NCBI RefSeq assembly: GCF_012277275.1
Contig: NZ_CP051155.1
Span: forward strand, 1,736,001-1,800,000
Origin: Gephyromycinifex aptenodytis
GTDB taxonomy: Bacteria; Actinomycetota; Actinomycetes; Actinomycetales; Dermatophilaceae
Length of the DNA stretch: 64,000 nt
Direction of reading: 5' to 3'
Position numbers and translations under genes: made by a program. Every line of letters starts with the position of its first letter. The stretch's first letter is position 1. This document shows, one piece after another, positions 35,910 through 44,753 of this stretch. The notes beneath the pieces were generated by a model. That model saw only the letters and a program-made list of their open reading frames with translations, was not told where the DNA came from and did no database searches.

Positions 35910-35999
35910 ATCGGTCTCCTCGCCCGCTGCTTCCGCCACGAGACCGACCACCTCAACAGGACCCTCTTCGTCGACCACCTGGGCGCAAACGGCGCGTGA
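35910..35999 (+). pseudogene. Relic of a second peptide deformylase (motif-3 region only)
   Basis: In one frame, ending at TGA, this stretch reads LLARCFRHETDHLNRTLFVD and then HLGANGA. It aligns with the def product here (LLARCFLHETDHLNGILYVD, HLSAKG) at about 20 of 26 positions, including HExxH. Nothing upstream encodes motifs 1 and 2, so it is a fragment left by a lost or partial duplicate. It sits in the gap between the quinone oxidoreductase and ilvD genes. Confidence 0.75.
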
Positions 36000-36161
36000 C
36001 ACCTGTGTACGGTAGGTCTCACGCGCGTCCATATCCCGAGACGATCGACCGAGGAGTGGACCCCTCGACCGGCCCGGATCGTCAGCGCGGGATCATAAAG
36101 AACAGCCCCCGGTCGAGTCCGACCGCTCCGACCCCCCGACACCCACCCCACGGAGGCACCT

Positions 36162-38009
36162 ATGCCCATTCTCCGATCCGCCACGAGCACCTCCGGCCGC
36201 ACGATGGCCGGCGCCCGCGCCCTCTGGCGGGCGACGGGCATGACGGACGGTGATTTCGGCAAGCCGATCATCGCGGTGGCGAACAGCTTCACCCAGTTCG
36301 TACCGGGGCATGTGCACCTGCGCGACGTCGGTCGGATCGTCGCGGAGCAGATCGAGGCCGCGGGCGGAGTCGCCAAGGAGTTCAACACGATCGCCGTCGA
36401 CGACGGCATCGCGATGGGCCACGACGGAATGCTCTACTCACTACCCAGCCGCGACCTCATCGCCGACTCCGTGGAGTACATGGTCAACGCGCACACCGCC
36501 GACGCCCTCGTGTGCATCAGCAACTGCGACAAGATCACCCCCGGCATGCTCATGGCCGCGCTGCGGCTGAACATCCCCGCCATCTTTGTCTCCGGCGGCC
36601 CGATGGAAGCAGGAAAGGTGACCTCCCCCAGCGGGTCCCGCTCCCTGGACCTCGTCGATGCGATGATCGCCGGCGCCGATGACACCGTCAGCGACACCGA
36701 AGTCGACAACTTAGAAGCTGCCGCGTGCCCCACCTGCGGATCGTGCTCGGGGATGTTCACAGCCAACTCGATGAACTGCCTCACCGAAGCACTGGGCCTC
36801 TCGCTGCCCGGTAACGGTTCGCTGCTGGCCACCCACGTCGACCGTCGCCGTCTGTTCGAGAAGGCGGGGGTGCGCATCGTCGAACTCGCCAAGGCCTACT
36901 ACGAGGACGACGACCTGCGTGTCACCCCGCGTGGCATCGCCACGATGGCGGCGTTCGAGAACGCGATGGCGCTGGATATCGCCATGGGCGGCTCCTCGAA
37001 CACGGTGCTGCACCTGCTCGCCGCCGCGCAGGAGGCGCAGGTCGACTTCACGATGGCCGACATCGACCGGCTCTCTCGTTATGTGCCGCATCTGTGCAAG
37101 GTCGCCCCGGCCACCCCCGAGTACCACATGGAAGATGTGCACCGCGCCGGTGGCGTCATCGGCATCCTGGGCGAACTGCTGCGCGGCGAGCTGCTCGACC
37201 CCAGCACCTCGACGGTCACCGGCGGCACCCTGGGTGAGGTCATCGCCGCGAACGACATCGCGGGCGAGGTCAGCGACGAGGTGCGCACCATGTATCGGGC
37301 AGCCCCCGGCGGCGTGCGCACCACGGTTCCCTTCTCCCAGGAGGCGCGGTACACCACCCTGGATGACGACCGGCAGAACGGCTGCATTCGAACCGTTGAG
37401 AACGCGTTCTCGGCCGACGGCGGGATTGCGGTGCTGTACGGCAACATCGCCGAAGCGGGTTGCATCGTCAAGACGGCCGGAGTGGACGAATCGATCCTGA
37501 AGTTCGCGGGTGAAGCGATCGTCTTCGAAAGCCAGGACGACGCCGTTCAGGGGATCCTCGGCGGCGCCGTCCGCGAGGGACACGTCGTCATCATCCGCTA
37601 CGAAGGACCCAAGGGCGGGCCGGGTATGCAGGAAATGCTGTACCCGACGACCTTCCTGAAGAGCAAGAAACTCGGCAAGGTGTGCGCCCTGCTCACCGAC
37701 GGCCGGTTCTCCGGTGGCACCAGCGGCCTGTCCATCGGGCACGCCTCCCCCGAGGCGGCCTCCGGCGGCACCATCGGCCTGGTGGAGAACGGCGACCGGA
37801 TCGAGATCGACATCCCCGAGCGGCGCATCCACCTCGCCGTCGAGGACGCCGAACTCGCACGCCGCCGCGAGGCGGAGGAAGCCCGCGGCGCCCAAGCCTG
37901 GACACCCCACGTCGAGCGCCCCCGCAAGGTCTCCACCGCCCTGAAGGCCTACGCCCTGCTGGCGACCAGCGCCGACAAGGGCGCGGTCCGCGACGTCACG
38001 AAACTCTGA
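36162..38009 (+). CDS. ilvD: Dihydroxy-acid dehydratase
   Basis: 615 residues. Iron-sulphur enzyme of valine, isoleucine and leucine (and pantothenate) synthesis, converting dihydroxy acids to 2-oxo acids. Cluster ligands are visible in [10 protein letters not shown] and [34 protein letters not shown] is the conserved C-terminal motif. The length equals that of the E. coli type. ACGGAGG precedes the ATG. No other ilv genes are nearby. A very strong terminator follows. Confidence 0.95.
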   Translation: MPILRSATSTSGRTMAGARALWRATGMTDGDFGKPIIAVANSFTQFVPGHVHLRDVGRIVAEQIEAAGGVAKEFNTIAVDDGIAMGHDGMLYSLPSRDLIADSVEYMVNAHTADALVCISNCDKITPGMLMAALRLNIPAIFVSGGPMEAGKVTSPSGSRSLDLVDAMIAGADDTVSDTEVDNLEAAACPTCGSCSGMFTANSMNCLTEALGLSLPGNGSLLATHVDRRRLFEKAGVRIVELAKAYYEDDDLRVTPRGIATMAAFENAMALDIAMGGSSNTVLHLLAAAQEAQVDFTMADIDRLSRYVPHLCKVAPATPEYHMEDVHRAGGVIGILGELLRGELLDPSTSTVTGGTLGEVIAANDIAGEVSDEVRTMYRAAPGGVRTTVPFSQEARYTTLDDDRQNGCIRTVENAFSADGGIAVLYGNIAEAGCIVKTAGVDESILKFAGEAIVFESQDDAVQGILGGAVREGHVVIIRYEGPKGGPGMQEMLYPTTFLKSKKLGKVCALLTDGRFSGGTSGLSIGHASPEAASGGTIGLVENGDRIEIDIPERRIHLAVEDAELARRREAEEARGAQAWTPHVERPRKVSTALKAYALLATSADKGAVRDVTKL

Positions 38010-38024
38010 ACCGACGCACAACAT

Positions 38025-38065
38025 CACGACGCCGCCCGGGGCCAACTGCCCCGGGCGGCGTCGTG
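38025..38065 (+). terminator. Strong terminator after ilvD
   Basis: Perfect 17-bp stem (CACGACGCCGCCCGGGG with its complement) and a 7-nt loop, followed by TTCTGT. Confidence 0.85.
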
Positions 38066-38076
38066 TTCTGTACTTC

Positions 38077-38346
38077 CTACTTTTGTGCCTGGCTCTCGTT
38101 CTCTGCCCGCAACGCCTGGAGCAGCTCACGCAATTGCCCCCATCGACCGCGAACTGAGGAAAGGTCCTCGGGCAACTGCTCGATAGCAGTGTGCGCAGCG
38201 CGTTCGCGAAGTTCGCTGACTTCCTGGCCGAGCATTTCGTAGGTGGCCTCGATCTCGCGAACAAGGTCCTGAAGCGCTGCTCGCGCTTCCGCTTCGGATT
38301 CCGTCATAGCGGGAGTCCTTTCGTGGGTCTGGCGGTCGGTACTCAT
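38077..38346 (-). CDS. Small coiled-coil protein coupled to the Na/Pi symporter gene
   Basis: 89 residues, almost entirely helical and charged (ARAALQDLVREIEATYEMLGQEVSELRERA, then QLPEDLSSVRGRWGQLRELLQALRAE), probably a coiled coil. The ATG at 38346 overlaps the stop of the symporter gene as TGATG; an internal ATG at 38307 with AAAGGA upstream is an alternative giving 76 residues. Related symporters often carry a helical PhoU domain at the C-terminus; this protein may be a separate partner of that kind, which is an inference. Confidence 0.6.
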   Translation of the reverse strand: MSTDRQTHERTPAMTESEAEARAALQDLVREIEATYEMLGQEVSELRERAAHTAIEQLPEDLSSVRGRWGQLRELLQALRAENESQAQK

Positions 38347-39569
38347 CACAGGAACGCCGCGATTGCCACAACCACACCCGGAATAGCGATGAAGGTGACC
38401 ACGATATACGCGGCGGCGATCCACTTGCGTTCGGTCGCCACCTCGGCCAGCAGGCCCGCTGCGCGAAGTGGGATGTTCCGCAGGAGCGGAATGACGTAGA
38501 TGAGCAGGATGCCGCTGAGGTTGAAGAACAGGTGGACCAGCGCCACCTGCAGTGCAATTCCGGCGCCGGTCGTGCCGGAGAGCGCCATCGCCGCCAACAA
38601 CGCAGTGAATGTCGTGCCGACGTTGGCGCCCAAGGTCATCGGATAGATCTGGCGCGGGGTCAGCGCACCGGATCCGGCGAACGGGACCATCATCGAGGTC
38701 GTCACCGAGGATGACTGCACCAGCACGGTGACCAGGGTTCCCGCCACCATGGCAATCACCGGGTTCTTCCCGACTGCCGAGTGCAGGATCCTGCGGGCTG
38801 TGCCGACCATGACGCGCTGCAGGATGATGCCGAGGAACCGCACCGCACAGAAGATCATGACGATGCCGACGACGACGGTCACGATCGGGCCGATGACCCC
38901 CGGCAGAGCCAGCGTCCCGGCGGTGATGATGTTCACCAGAGGGTCGGTCGTTTTGGCGACAATGTCTGCCTGCCCCGGGTCGGGGGCGATGATTCCCTGC
39001 AGCGGAGCTGCGAACACGGCGCTGATCCGCTCCAGATAACCGGTGAGCATCTCCAGCGGCAGCAGGATTACGACGGCCAGCAAGTTGAAGAAGTCGTGCA
39101 TGGTCGCCGAGGTGAAGGCCGGTTTGAACTCACGCTTGTTCGTGATGTGGCCCAGGGATGCCAGGGAGTTGGTGACCGAGGTGCCGATGTTGGCCCCCAT
39201 CACCATCGGGATCCCGATCGAGAGCGGCAACGCCCCCGAGGCCGCAGCGGCGACGACGATCGAAGTGGTCGTCGAGGAGGACTGGATGATCGATGTTGCG
39301 AGAATGCCGACGAAAAGGGCTACGAACGGATTGCTTGCGAAAGCAAAAAGGCCCTCGGCTGTTTCTTTGCCAAGAGCCTTGAACCCGTCCCCAATTGTGC
39401 TGACGGCGCACACCAAAAGGAAGAGCATCGCGAAGATGCCCACCCAATACAACACCTTACGGCCGGTTGAGAGTTCAGGTTCGTCAACCTGTTCACCCGC
39501 CTCAAGCTGGCGTTCGGTGTCCGCGGGATCGGAAATGGTCTCGGTACTACGCGGGGTGGATGCGGGCAT
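38346..39569 (-). CDS. Na+/phosphate symporter (PNaS family, NptA-like)
   Basis: 407 residues with the inverted repeat of the family: SIIQSSSTTTSIVVAAAASGAL in the first half and VLVQSSSVTTSMMVPFAGSGAL in the second, each followed by the GANIGTS or GANVGTT motif that binds Na+ and phosphate. About ten helices; there is no C-terminal PhoU domain. ATG at 39569 with AAGGA 8 nt upstream. Translationally coupled to the coiled-coil protein downstream. Three palindromic 42-bp repeats lie about 180-300 nt upstream. Confidence 0.9.
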   Translation of the reverse strand: MPASTPRSTETISDPADTERQLEAGEQVDEPELSTGRKVLYWVGIFAMLFLLVCAVSTIGDGFKALGKETAEGLFAFASNPFVALFVGILATSIIQSSSTTTSIVVAAAASGALPLSIGIPMVMGANIGTSVTNSLASLGHITNKREFKPAFTSATMHDFFNLLAVVILLPLEMLTGYLERISAVFAAPLQGIIAPDPGQADIVAKTTDPLVNIITAGTLALPGVIGPIVTVVVGIVMIFCAVRFLGIILQRVMVGTARRILHSAVGKNPVIAMVAGTLVTVLVQSSSVTTSMMVPFAGSGALTPRQIYPMTLGANVGTTFTALLAAMALSGTTGAGIALQVALVHLFFNLSGILLIYVIPLLRNIPLRAAGLLAEVATERKWIAAAYIVVTFIAIPGVVVAIAAFL

Positions 39570-39747
39570 GTGGACATCCTTGGCGATCAAGGTGGATGCC
39601 TCGCCAACTGCGTCGACAGCGAGGTAAACGAAGCGTTAACGCTAGGCGCCGACCGGTTTCCGCTCGCTGAAGAAATACACCTAAAGGGATTTTCACCCGC
39701 GCCGTGCGCTACCCGCGCCGGTCCCCGACTACACGGATGCCGTCCCG

Positions 39748-39873
39748 CGAGCCGTCACTCCCGGCTGACGGCTCGCGGGTAGCTTCCGGCGAGCCGTCAC
39801 TCCCGGCTGACGGCTCGCGGGTGGGTTCCGGCGAGCCGTCACTTTCGATTGACGGCTCGCGGGGAGCATCGTG
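39748..39873. repeat. Three tandem 42-bp palindromic repeats
   Basis: Units start at 39748, 39790 and 39832. Each has a dyad CGAGCCGTCA ... TGACGGCTCG around an 8-nt loop. The loop is CTCCCGGC in units 1 and 2 but CTTTCGAT in unit 3, while the stems are unchanged. The stem extends to 13 bp in unit 1. The repeats lie between the divergent starts and ends of ppdK and the Na/Pi gene. I see no other copy in the window. Confidence 0.85.
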
Positions 39874-39903
39874 CGCTGATCCGGGACTCCGCAGTGGGCA
39901 TGC

Positions 39904-39935
39904 GAAGGCCCCGGTCAGGCGCGACCGGGGCCTTC
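39904..39935 (-). terminator. Hairpin terminator of ppdK
   Basis: GAAGGCCCCGGTC pairs perfectly with GACCGGGGCCTTC (13 bp, 6-nt loop), 24 nt beyond the ppdK stop. Confidence 0.8.
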
Positions 39936-39959
39936 TCCTGCAGTCAACCGATCAGTGGA

Positions 39960-42662
39960 TCAGCGGAAGTCGCTGCCCTCTTCGGTGCCCGACGCGCGAC
40001 CTGCCTCCAGGCGCGCAACCGGCACCCGGAACGGGGAGCAGGACACGTAGTCGAGCCCGATCGCGTTGAAGAAGTGCACCGAGGCCGGGTCGCCGCCGTG
40101 CTCGCCACAGACACCCAGGTGCAGACCCGGTCGGGTCTCCCGTCCGGACTTGGCAGCGATCTCCACGAGCTTGCCGACGCCGCCCTGGTCGAGGGTCTCG
40201 AACGGGGAGACGCCGAAGATTCCGCGCTCGATGTAGTTGCTGAAGAACGAACCCTCGACGTCGTCGCGGCTGAAGCCCCACGTGGTCTGGGTGAGGTCGT
40301 TGGTGCCGAAGGAGAAGAACTCGGCCGCCTCTGCGATCTCACCGGCGGTGATCGCTGCGCGCGGCAGCTCGATCATCGTGCCGATCGGGACCTGAGTCAG
40401 GTCCACCCCGGTCTTCTCGCTGACCTCGACCGCCACCTTGCGGATGGCGTCCTTCATGATCTCCAGCTCCTGCACGGCGGCCACCAGCGGGATCATGATT
40501 TCGGGCTGCGGGTCCCCGCCGGCCTTCTTGCGCTCCGCGGTCGCCTCCAGGATCGCCTGGGCCTGCATCTCGAACAGGCCCGCGATGACCAGCCCCAGGC
40601 GGACCCCGCGCAGACCCAGCATCGGGTTCTGCTCGTGCATCCGCTCCACAGCGGCCATGATCTTCTTCTGGTCCTCCTTCAGGTCCATACCCCTGGCCTG
40701 CGCCATCGCGTGCTGCGCGATCAGCTCGCTCTGGGCGGGCAGGAACTCGTGCAGCGGCGGGTCAAGGAGGCGGATCGTGACCGGTAGCCCGTCCATGGCC
40801 TCCAGGATCTCGACGAAGTCGCCCTTCTGCTTCGGGGCCAAAGCGTCCAGCGCTGCCTGCTTCTCCTGCGGGGTCTCCGCAAGGATGAGCTTCTCGACCA
40901 GCGGTCGACGGTCACCCAGGAACATGTGCTCGGTGCGGCACAGGCCGATTCCCTGAGCACCGAACCGGCGTGCGCGCAGGGCGTCCTCGCCGGTGTCGGC
41001 GTTGGCCCGCACCTTCAGCGCGCGCTGCTTGTCGGCGATCGTCATGAGGCGGTGCACCGCGTGCACCAGCTCGTCCTGCTCGATCTCGCTCTCGCTCAGG
41101 GTGCCCTCGAAGTACTGCACGACCGGCGGGTCGACAACCGCGACCTCGCCCTTGAAGACATCACCGGTGGTGCCGTTGATCGAGACGACCTCACCGGCCT
41201 TCATGACGGTCCCGTCGGGCAGCGTCATCGTCTCCGCGTTCACATCGATGAGCAGCTCTTCGGCACCGCACACGCAGGTCTTACCCATGCCGCGAGCGAC
41301 CACGGCAGCGTGAGAGGTCTTGCCGCCGCGGCTGGTCAGGATGCCCTGGGCGGCGATCATGCCGACGAGGTCGTCCGGGTTGGTCTCACGACGGGCCAGG
41401 ATGACCTTGCGGCCCTGGGCTGCCAGCTCTGCTGCCTTCGGGGAGTTGAAGCACAACTCACCGACTGCCGCACCCGGCGAGGCGTTCATGCCCTTGCCGA
41501 TCTTCTCCTTGGGTGCGGACTCGTCGAAGCGGGGGAACATGAGCTGCACGAGCTGGTCGCCATTGACCCGCTGGAGCGCCTCGGCCTCGCTGATCGAGCC
41601 CTCGTCCACCAACTGGCAGGCGATCTTGAATGCGGCCTCGGCGGTGCGCTTGCCGACTCGCGTCTGCAGCATCCACAGTTTGTTGTCCTGAACCGTGAAC
41701 TCGATGTCGCAAAGGTCCTTGTAGTGACCCTCGAGCGTGGCCATGATGCCCATCAGCTCGTCATAGGCAGCCTTGTCGACGCCTTCCATGTCGGCCAGGC
41801 TCATCGTGTTGCGGATACCCGCGACGACGTCCTCACCCTGGGCGTTCTGCAGGTAGTCCCCGTACACGCCCTGGTGGCCCGAGGCAGGGTCGCGGGTGAA
41901 GGCGACGCCGGTACCGGAGGTCTGGCCCAAGTTACCGAACACCATCGTGCACACGTTGACAGCGGTGCCCAGGTCGGTGGGGATGCGCTCTTGGCGGCGG
42001 TACAGCACAGCGCGCTCGGAGTTCCACGAGCGGAACACGGCCCGGACTGCCTCCAGCAACTGCTCCTTGGGCTCCTGCGGGAAGGGCGTGTCGTGCTCTT
42101 CGGCGATGATCGCCTTGAACCGCTCCACGATCTTCTTCAGGTCATCGACGTCCAGGTCCAGGTCGTTCTTGGTGCCCTTGGCGTCTTTGGCTTCGTCCAG
42201 GACGCTCTCGAACTTCTCACCATCGATGTCCAGCACGGTCTTGCCGAACATCTGCAGCAACCGGCGGTAGGAGTCGTAGGCGAAGCGGGGGTTGCCCGTG
42301 ACCGCAGCCAGGCCCTCAACCGACTTGTCGTTCAGACCGATGTTGAGGACGGTCTCCATCATGCCGGGCATCGAGAACTTGGCACCCGAGCGGACCGAGA
42401 CCAACAGCGGGTCGTTGGGGTCGCCGAGCTTCTTGCCGATCTCTTGCTCGATCTTCTCGACGTGCTCATCGATCTGGGCTGCCATCTCCGGCGGCTCAGC
42501 ACCCTCGGCCAAGTAGGCCTTACAAGCTTCGGTGGTGATGGTGAAGCTTGGGGGCACCGGCAGACCCATGTTGTGCATTTCTGCAAGGTTCGCACCCTTG
42601 CCTCCCAAGAGATCCTTCAGATCCTTGTTGCCCTCGGACAAGGCGTAGACGAACTTGGTCAT
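39960..42662 (-). CDS. ppdK: Pyruvate, phosphate dikinase
   Basis: 900 residues. It interconverts pyruvate, ATP and phosphate with phosphoenolpyruvate, AMP and pyrophosphate. The N-terminal ATP-grasp domain starts FVYALSEGNKDLKDLLGGKGANLAEM. The swivelling phosphohistidine is in GGKTSHAAVVARGMG (about residue 449). The C-terminal PEP barrel has the active-site Cys in GVCGEHGGDP (about residue 852). GGGAGG precedes the ATG at 42662. No gene for the PPDK regulatory kinase/phosphatase is nearby. A CRP-like palindrome lies about 145 nt upstream. Confidence 0.94.
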   Translation of the reverse strand: MTKFVYALSEGNKDLKDLLGGKGANLAEMHNMGLPVPPSFTITTEACKAYLAEGAEPPEMAAQIDEHVEKIEQEIGKKLGDPNDPLLVSVRSGAKFSMPGMMETVLNIGLNDKSVEGLAAVTGNPRFAYDSYRRLLQMFGKTVLDIDGEKFESVLDEAKDAKGTKNDLDLDVDDLKKIVERFKAIIAEEHDTPFPQEPKEQLLEAVRAVFRSWNSERAVLYRRQERIPTDLGTAVNVCTMVFGNLGQTSGTGVAFTRDPASGHQGVYGDYLQNAQGEDVVAGIRNTMSLADMEGVDKAAYDELMGIMATLEGHYKDLCDIEFTVQDNKLWMLQTRVGKRTAEAAFKIACQLVDEGSISEAEALQRVNGDQLVQLMFPRFDESAPKEKIGKGMNASPGAAVGELCFNSPKAAELAAQGRKVILARRETNPDDLVGMIAAQGILTSRGGKTSHAAVVARGMGKTCVCGAEELLIDVNAETMTLPDGTVMKAGEVVSINGTTGDVFKGEVAVVDPPVVQYFEGTLSESEIEQDELVHAVHRLMTIADKQRALKVRANADTGEDALRARRFGAQGIGLCRTEHMFLGDRRPLVEKLILAETPQEKQAALDALAPKQKGDFVEILEAMDGLPVTIRLLDPPLHEFLPAQSELIAQHAMAQARGMDLKEDQKKIMAAVERMHEQNPMLGLRGVRLGLVIAGLFEMQAQAILEATAERKKAGGDPQPEIMIPLVAAVQELEIMKDAIRKVAVEVSEKTGVDLTQVPIGTMIELPRAAITAGEIAEAAEFFSFGTNDLTQTTWGFSRDDVEGSFFSNYIERGIFGVSPFETLDQGGVGKLVEIAAKSGRETRPGLHLGVCGEHGGDPASVHFFNAIGLDYVSCSPFRVPVARLEAGRASGTEEGSDFR

Positions 42663-42804
42663 GGAGCAGGCCTCCCAGCACAACGTCGGACAGGAATATG
42701 TCCCCAGCCTAGACTCGCGTGCCCCTCCGTGTGGGGCTGTTGGTCCGCATAAGGCAACGATGACCTCACATCGGGCCGTGACCAGCAGCGATACCCGTCC
42801 TAAA

Positions 42805-42820
42805 CGTGATCTAGGCCACC
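42805..42820. promoter_or_regulatory. CRP-like palindrome upstream of ppdK
   Basis: CGTGATCTAGGCCACC matches the CRP consensus (GTGA-N6-TCAC) in most positions. It lies in the 369-nt gap between the divergent ppdK and SLC13 genes, where I see no gene. Carbon-source control of either gene would fit, but this is motif similarity only. Confidence 0.35.
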
Positions 42821-43031
42821 CCTCCAGGGAGCGTGCGGTGAAGCCGGAGCGCCGGAGCGCCGGCAGCCGCCGATCACCGGTGCACGCGGTTGCGCTCCGC
42901 CATGTCGGCCACACACGCGCCACAACCGGCTCGCTCGACTGGTTTCCTGTCCCGACTCACCGCTTCAGCCGCCCCCTATGGCAAGCCATGGGCCCCTAAC
43001 ATGTGCCCAACCCCAATGACGAGGAGCCGCG

Positions 43032-44663
43032 ATGAGCAGCACGCGAAGTCAACATGACCCGAATGTTGTCGACCACCAAGGCATATCCGACTTCGGCATC
43101 GAGGACCACAACCGGCGGCGTCCTGCTCTGGACTGGGGACTGCGGCTCTTGGGCATCGTCGCCGCGGTAGTGGTCTGGTTCCTGCTCGGTGGACAGGAGG
43201 GGCTCAGCGCCGACGGGCGGACCGTCGCCGCGATCGGCGCGCTGATGGCCGTGTGGTGGATGACCGAGGCGATTCCGCTGTCGGCCACGGCGCTGCTGCC
43301 CATCGTGTTGTTCCCCACGTTCACTCAGATCTCGGCCAAGGACGCGACCAGCCCCTACGCCAACACGATCGTCTTCCTCTTCCTGGGTGGCTTCCTCATC
43401 GCCATCGCGATGCAGAAGTGGAACCTGCACCGCCGCATCGCTCTCCTCACGCTGAAGAGGGTCGGCACTCAGCCTCGTCAGATCATCCTGGGGATCATGA
43501 TCTCCACGGCGTTCCTGTCGATGTGGGTCTCCAACACCGCGACCACGCTGATGATGCTCCCCATCGCGATGAGTGTCCTCGCGTTGGTCGTCGAACGTTC
43601 CTCCCACCTCTCGGACGAGGATTCCGTTGATGACGTGGGCGCGCACCTGGAGGCCGGAGGCTCGATCACCTCAGCGGTCAATGACAAGAACGTCCAGCTC
43701 TTCGGGGTGGCGCTCATGCTCTCCGTGGCGTGGTCGTCCTCTATCGGTGGCCTGGGCACCCTGCTGGGTAGCCCGCCGAACGCCATCGTGGCCGGGTACG
43801 TGCAGAAGGAGTACGGCCGCAACATCGGCTTCTTGGAGTGGATGCAGTTGGCGATGCCGCTGGTCATCGTGTTCATCGCGATCGCATGGCTGCTCATCAC
43901 GCGCGTGCTGTACCGGTTCGACCTGGAAGACGTGCCCGGTGGCAAGGAGATGATCGAGGGCCAGTTGCGCGAGATCGGGCGGATGAGCCTGGGTGAGCGG
44001 ATGGTGCTGATGGTCTTCGTCGGCGCGGCCTGCTTCTGGGTGCTGCCCGGTCTGCTGATGCGGATTCCCGCCATCGCCGACGCGGTTCCCTGGCTCGGCG
44101 ATTTCAACGACACCGTGATCGCTATCGCGGCCGGCATCATCCTGTTCTTCCTGCCCGGCGACACGAAGGGTCGGCGCGTTCTGGAGTGGGACGACGCTGA
44201 GGACGGTCTCCCCTGGGGTGTGCTGCTGCTCTTCGGTGGCGGTCTGAGCCTGGCCGGGGCGGTCGCAGAAAGCGGTCTGGACTCCTGGGTGGGTACGCAG
44301 GTGGAGGCGCTCGGTGGCCTGCCCGCGATCCTGCTCGTCGGCGCGGTCGTGCTGCTCGTGCTGTTCCTCACCGAGGTCACGAGCAACACCGCCACTGCCG
44401 CGACGTTCATCCCGGTCCTCGGCGGTGTGGCCATGGGTATCGGCGTCGACCCGATGGTGCTGCTCATCCCGGCCGCGCTCGCCGCTACCTGCGCGTTCAT
44501 GCTGCCGGTGGGCACCCCGCCCAACGCCATCGTGTTCGGCACGGGAACGGTGACGATCCGGCAGATGGCCAAGGGCGGTTTCGTCCTCAACATCGTCGGC
44601 GTGCTGCTCATCACCTTGATCACGTACGCCATCGGTGGGTGGGCTCTCGGTCTGCAGTTCTGA
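43032..44663 (+). CDS. SLC13-family (DASS) sodium:dicarboxylate transporter
   Basis: 543 residues with about twelve helices. The two SNT motifs that bind Na+ and carboxylate are clear: MWVSNTATTLMMLPI in the first half and EVTSNTATAATFIPV in the second. GLGTLLGSPPNAIVAGY and LPVGTPPNAIVFGTG are their paired loops. It probably imports C4-dicarboxylates, which would connect with ppdK-driven gluconeogenesis next door (inference). GAGGAG precedes the ATG. Confidence 0.9.
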   Translation: MSSTRSQHDPNVVDHQGISDFGIEDHNRRRPALDWGLRLLGIVAAVVVWFLLGGQEGLSADGRTVAAIGALMAVWWMTEAIPLSATALLPIVLFPTFTQISAKDATSPYANTIVFLFLGGFLIAIAMQKWNLHRRIALLTLKRVGTQPRQIILGIMISTAFLSMWVSNTATTLMMLPIAMSVLALVVERSSHLSDEDSVDDVGAHLEAGGSITSAVNDKNVQLFGVALMLSVAWSSSIGGLGTLLGSPPNAIVAGYVQKEYGRNIGFLEWMQLAMPLVIVFIAIAWLLITRVLYRFDLEDVPGGKEMIEGQLREIGRMSLGERMVLMVFVGAACFWVLPGLLMRIPAIADAVPWLGDFNDTVIAIAAGIILFFLPGDTKGRRVLEWDDAEDGLPWGVLLLFGGGLSLAGAVAESGLDSWVGTQVEALGGLPAILLVGAVVLLVLFLTEVTSNTATAATFIPVLGGVAMGIGVDPMVLLIPAALAATCAFMLPVGTPPNAIVFGTGTVTIRQMAKGGFVLNIVGVLLITLITYAIGGWALGLQF

Positions 44664-44680
44664 CCGAAGCCCCCGAGCCG

Positions 44681-44721
44681 CGCAGGCGCCCGCCCCAGCT
44701 CGATCGGGGCGGGCGCCTGCG
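44681..44721 (+). terminator. Hairpin terminator after the SLC13 gene
   Basis: CGCAGGCGCCCGCCCC pairs perfectly with its complement (16 bp) around a 9-nt loop, between the transporter and menE. Confidence 0.8.
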
Positions 44722-44740
44722 TGTGCCGCGAAAAACCACA

Positions 44741-44746
44741 TACAGT
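44741..44746 (+). promoter_or_regulatory. menE: Probable -10 element of a leaderless menE transcript
   Basis: TACAGT lies 7 nt before the GTG at 44754, downstream of the terminator and with no ribosome binding site. Transcription would begin at or beside the start codon. Confidence 0.4.
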
Positions 44747-44753
44747 CCGAAGC

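Noticed and set aside
40926-42752. Long open frame of 608 codons opposite ppdK
   Set aside because: Same codon-bias shadow; ppdK is unambiguous.
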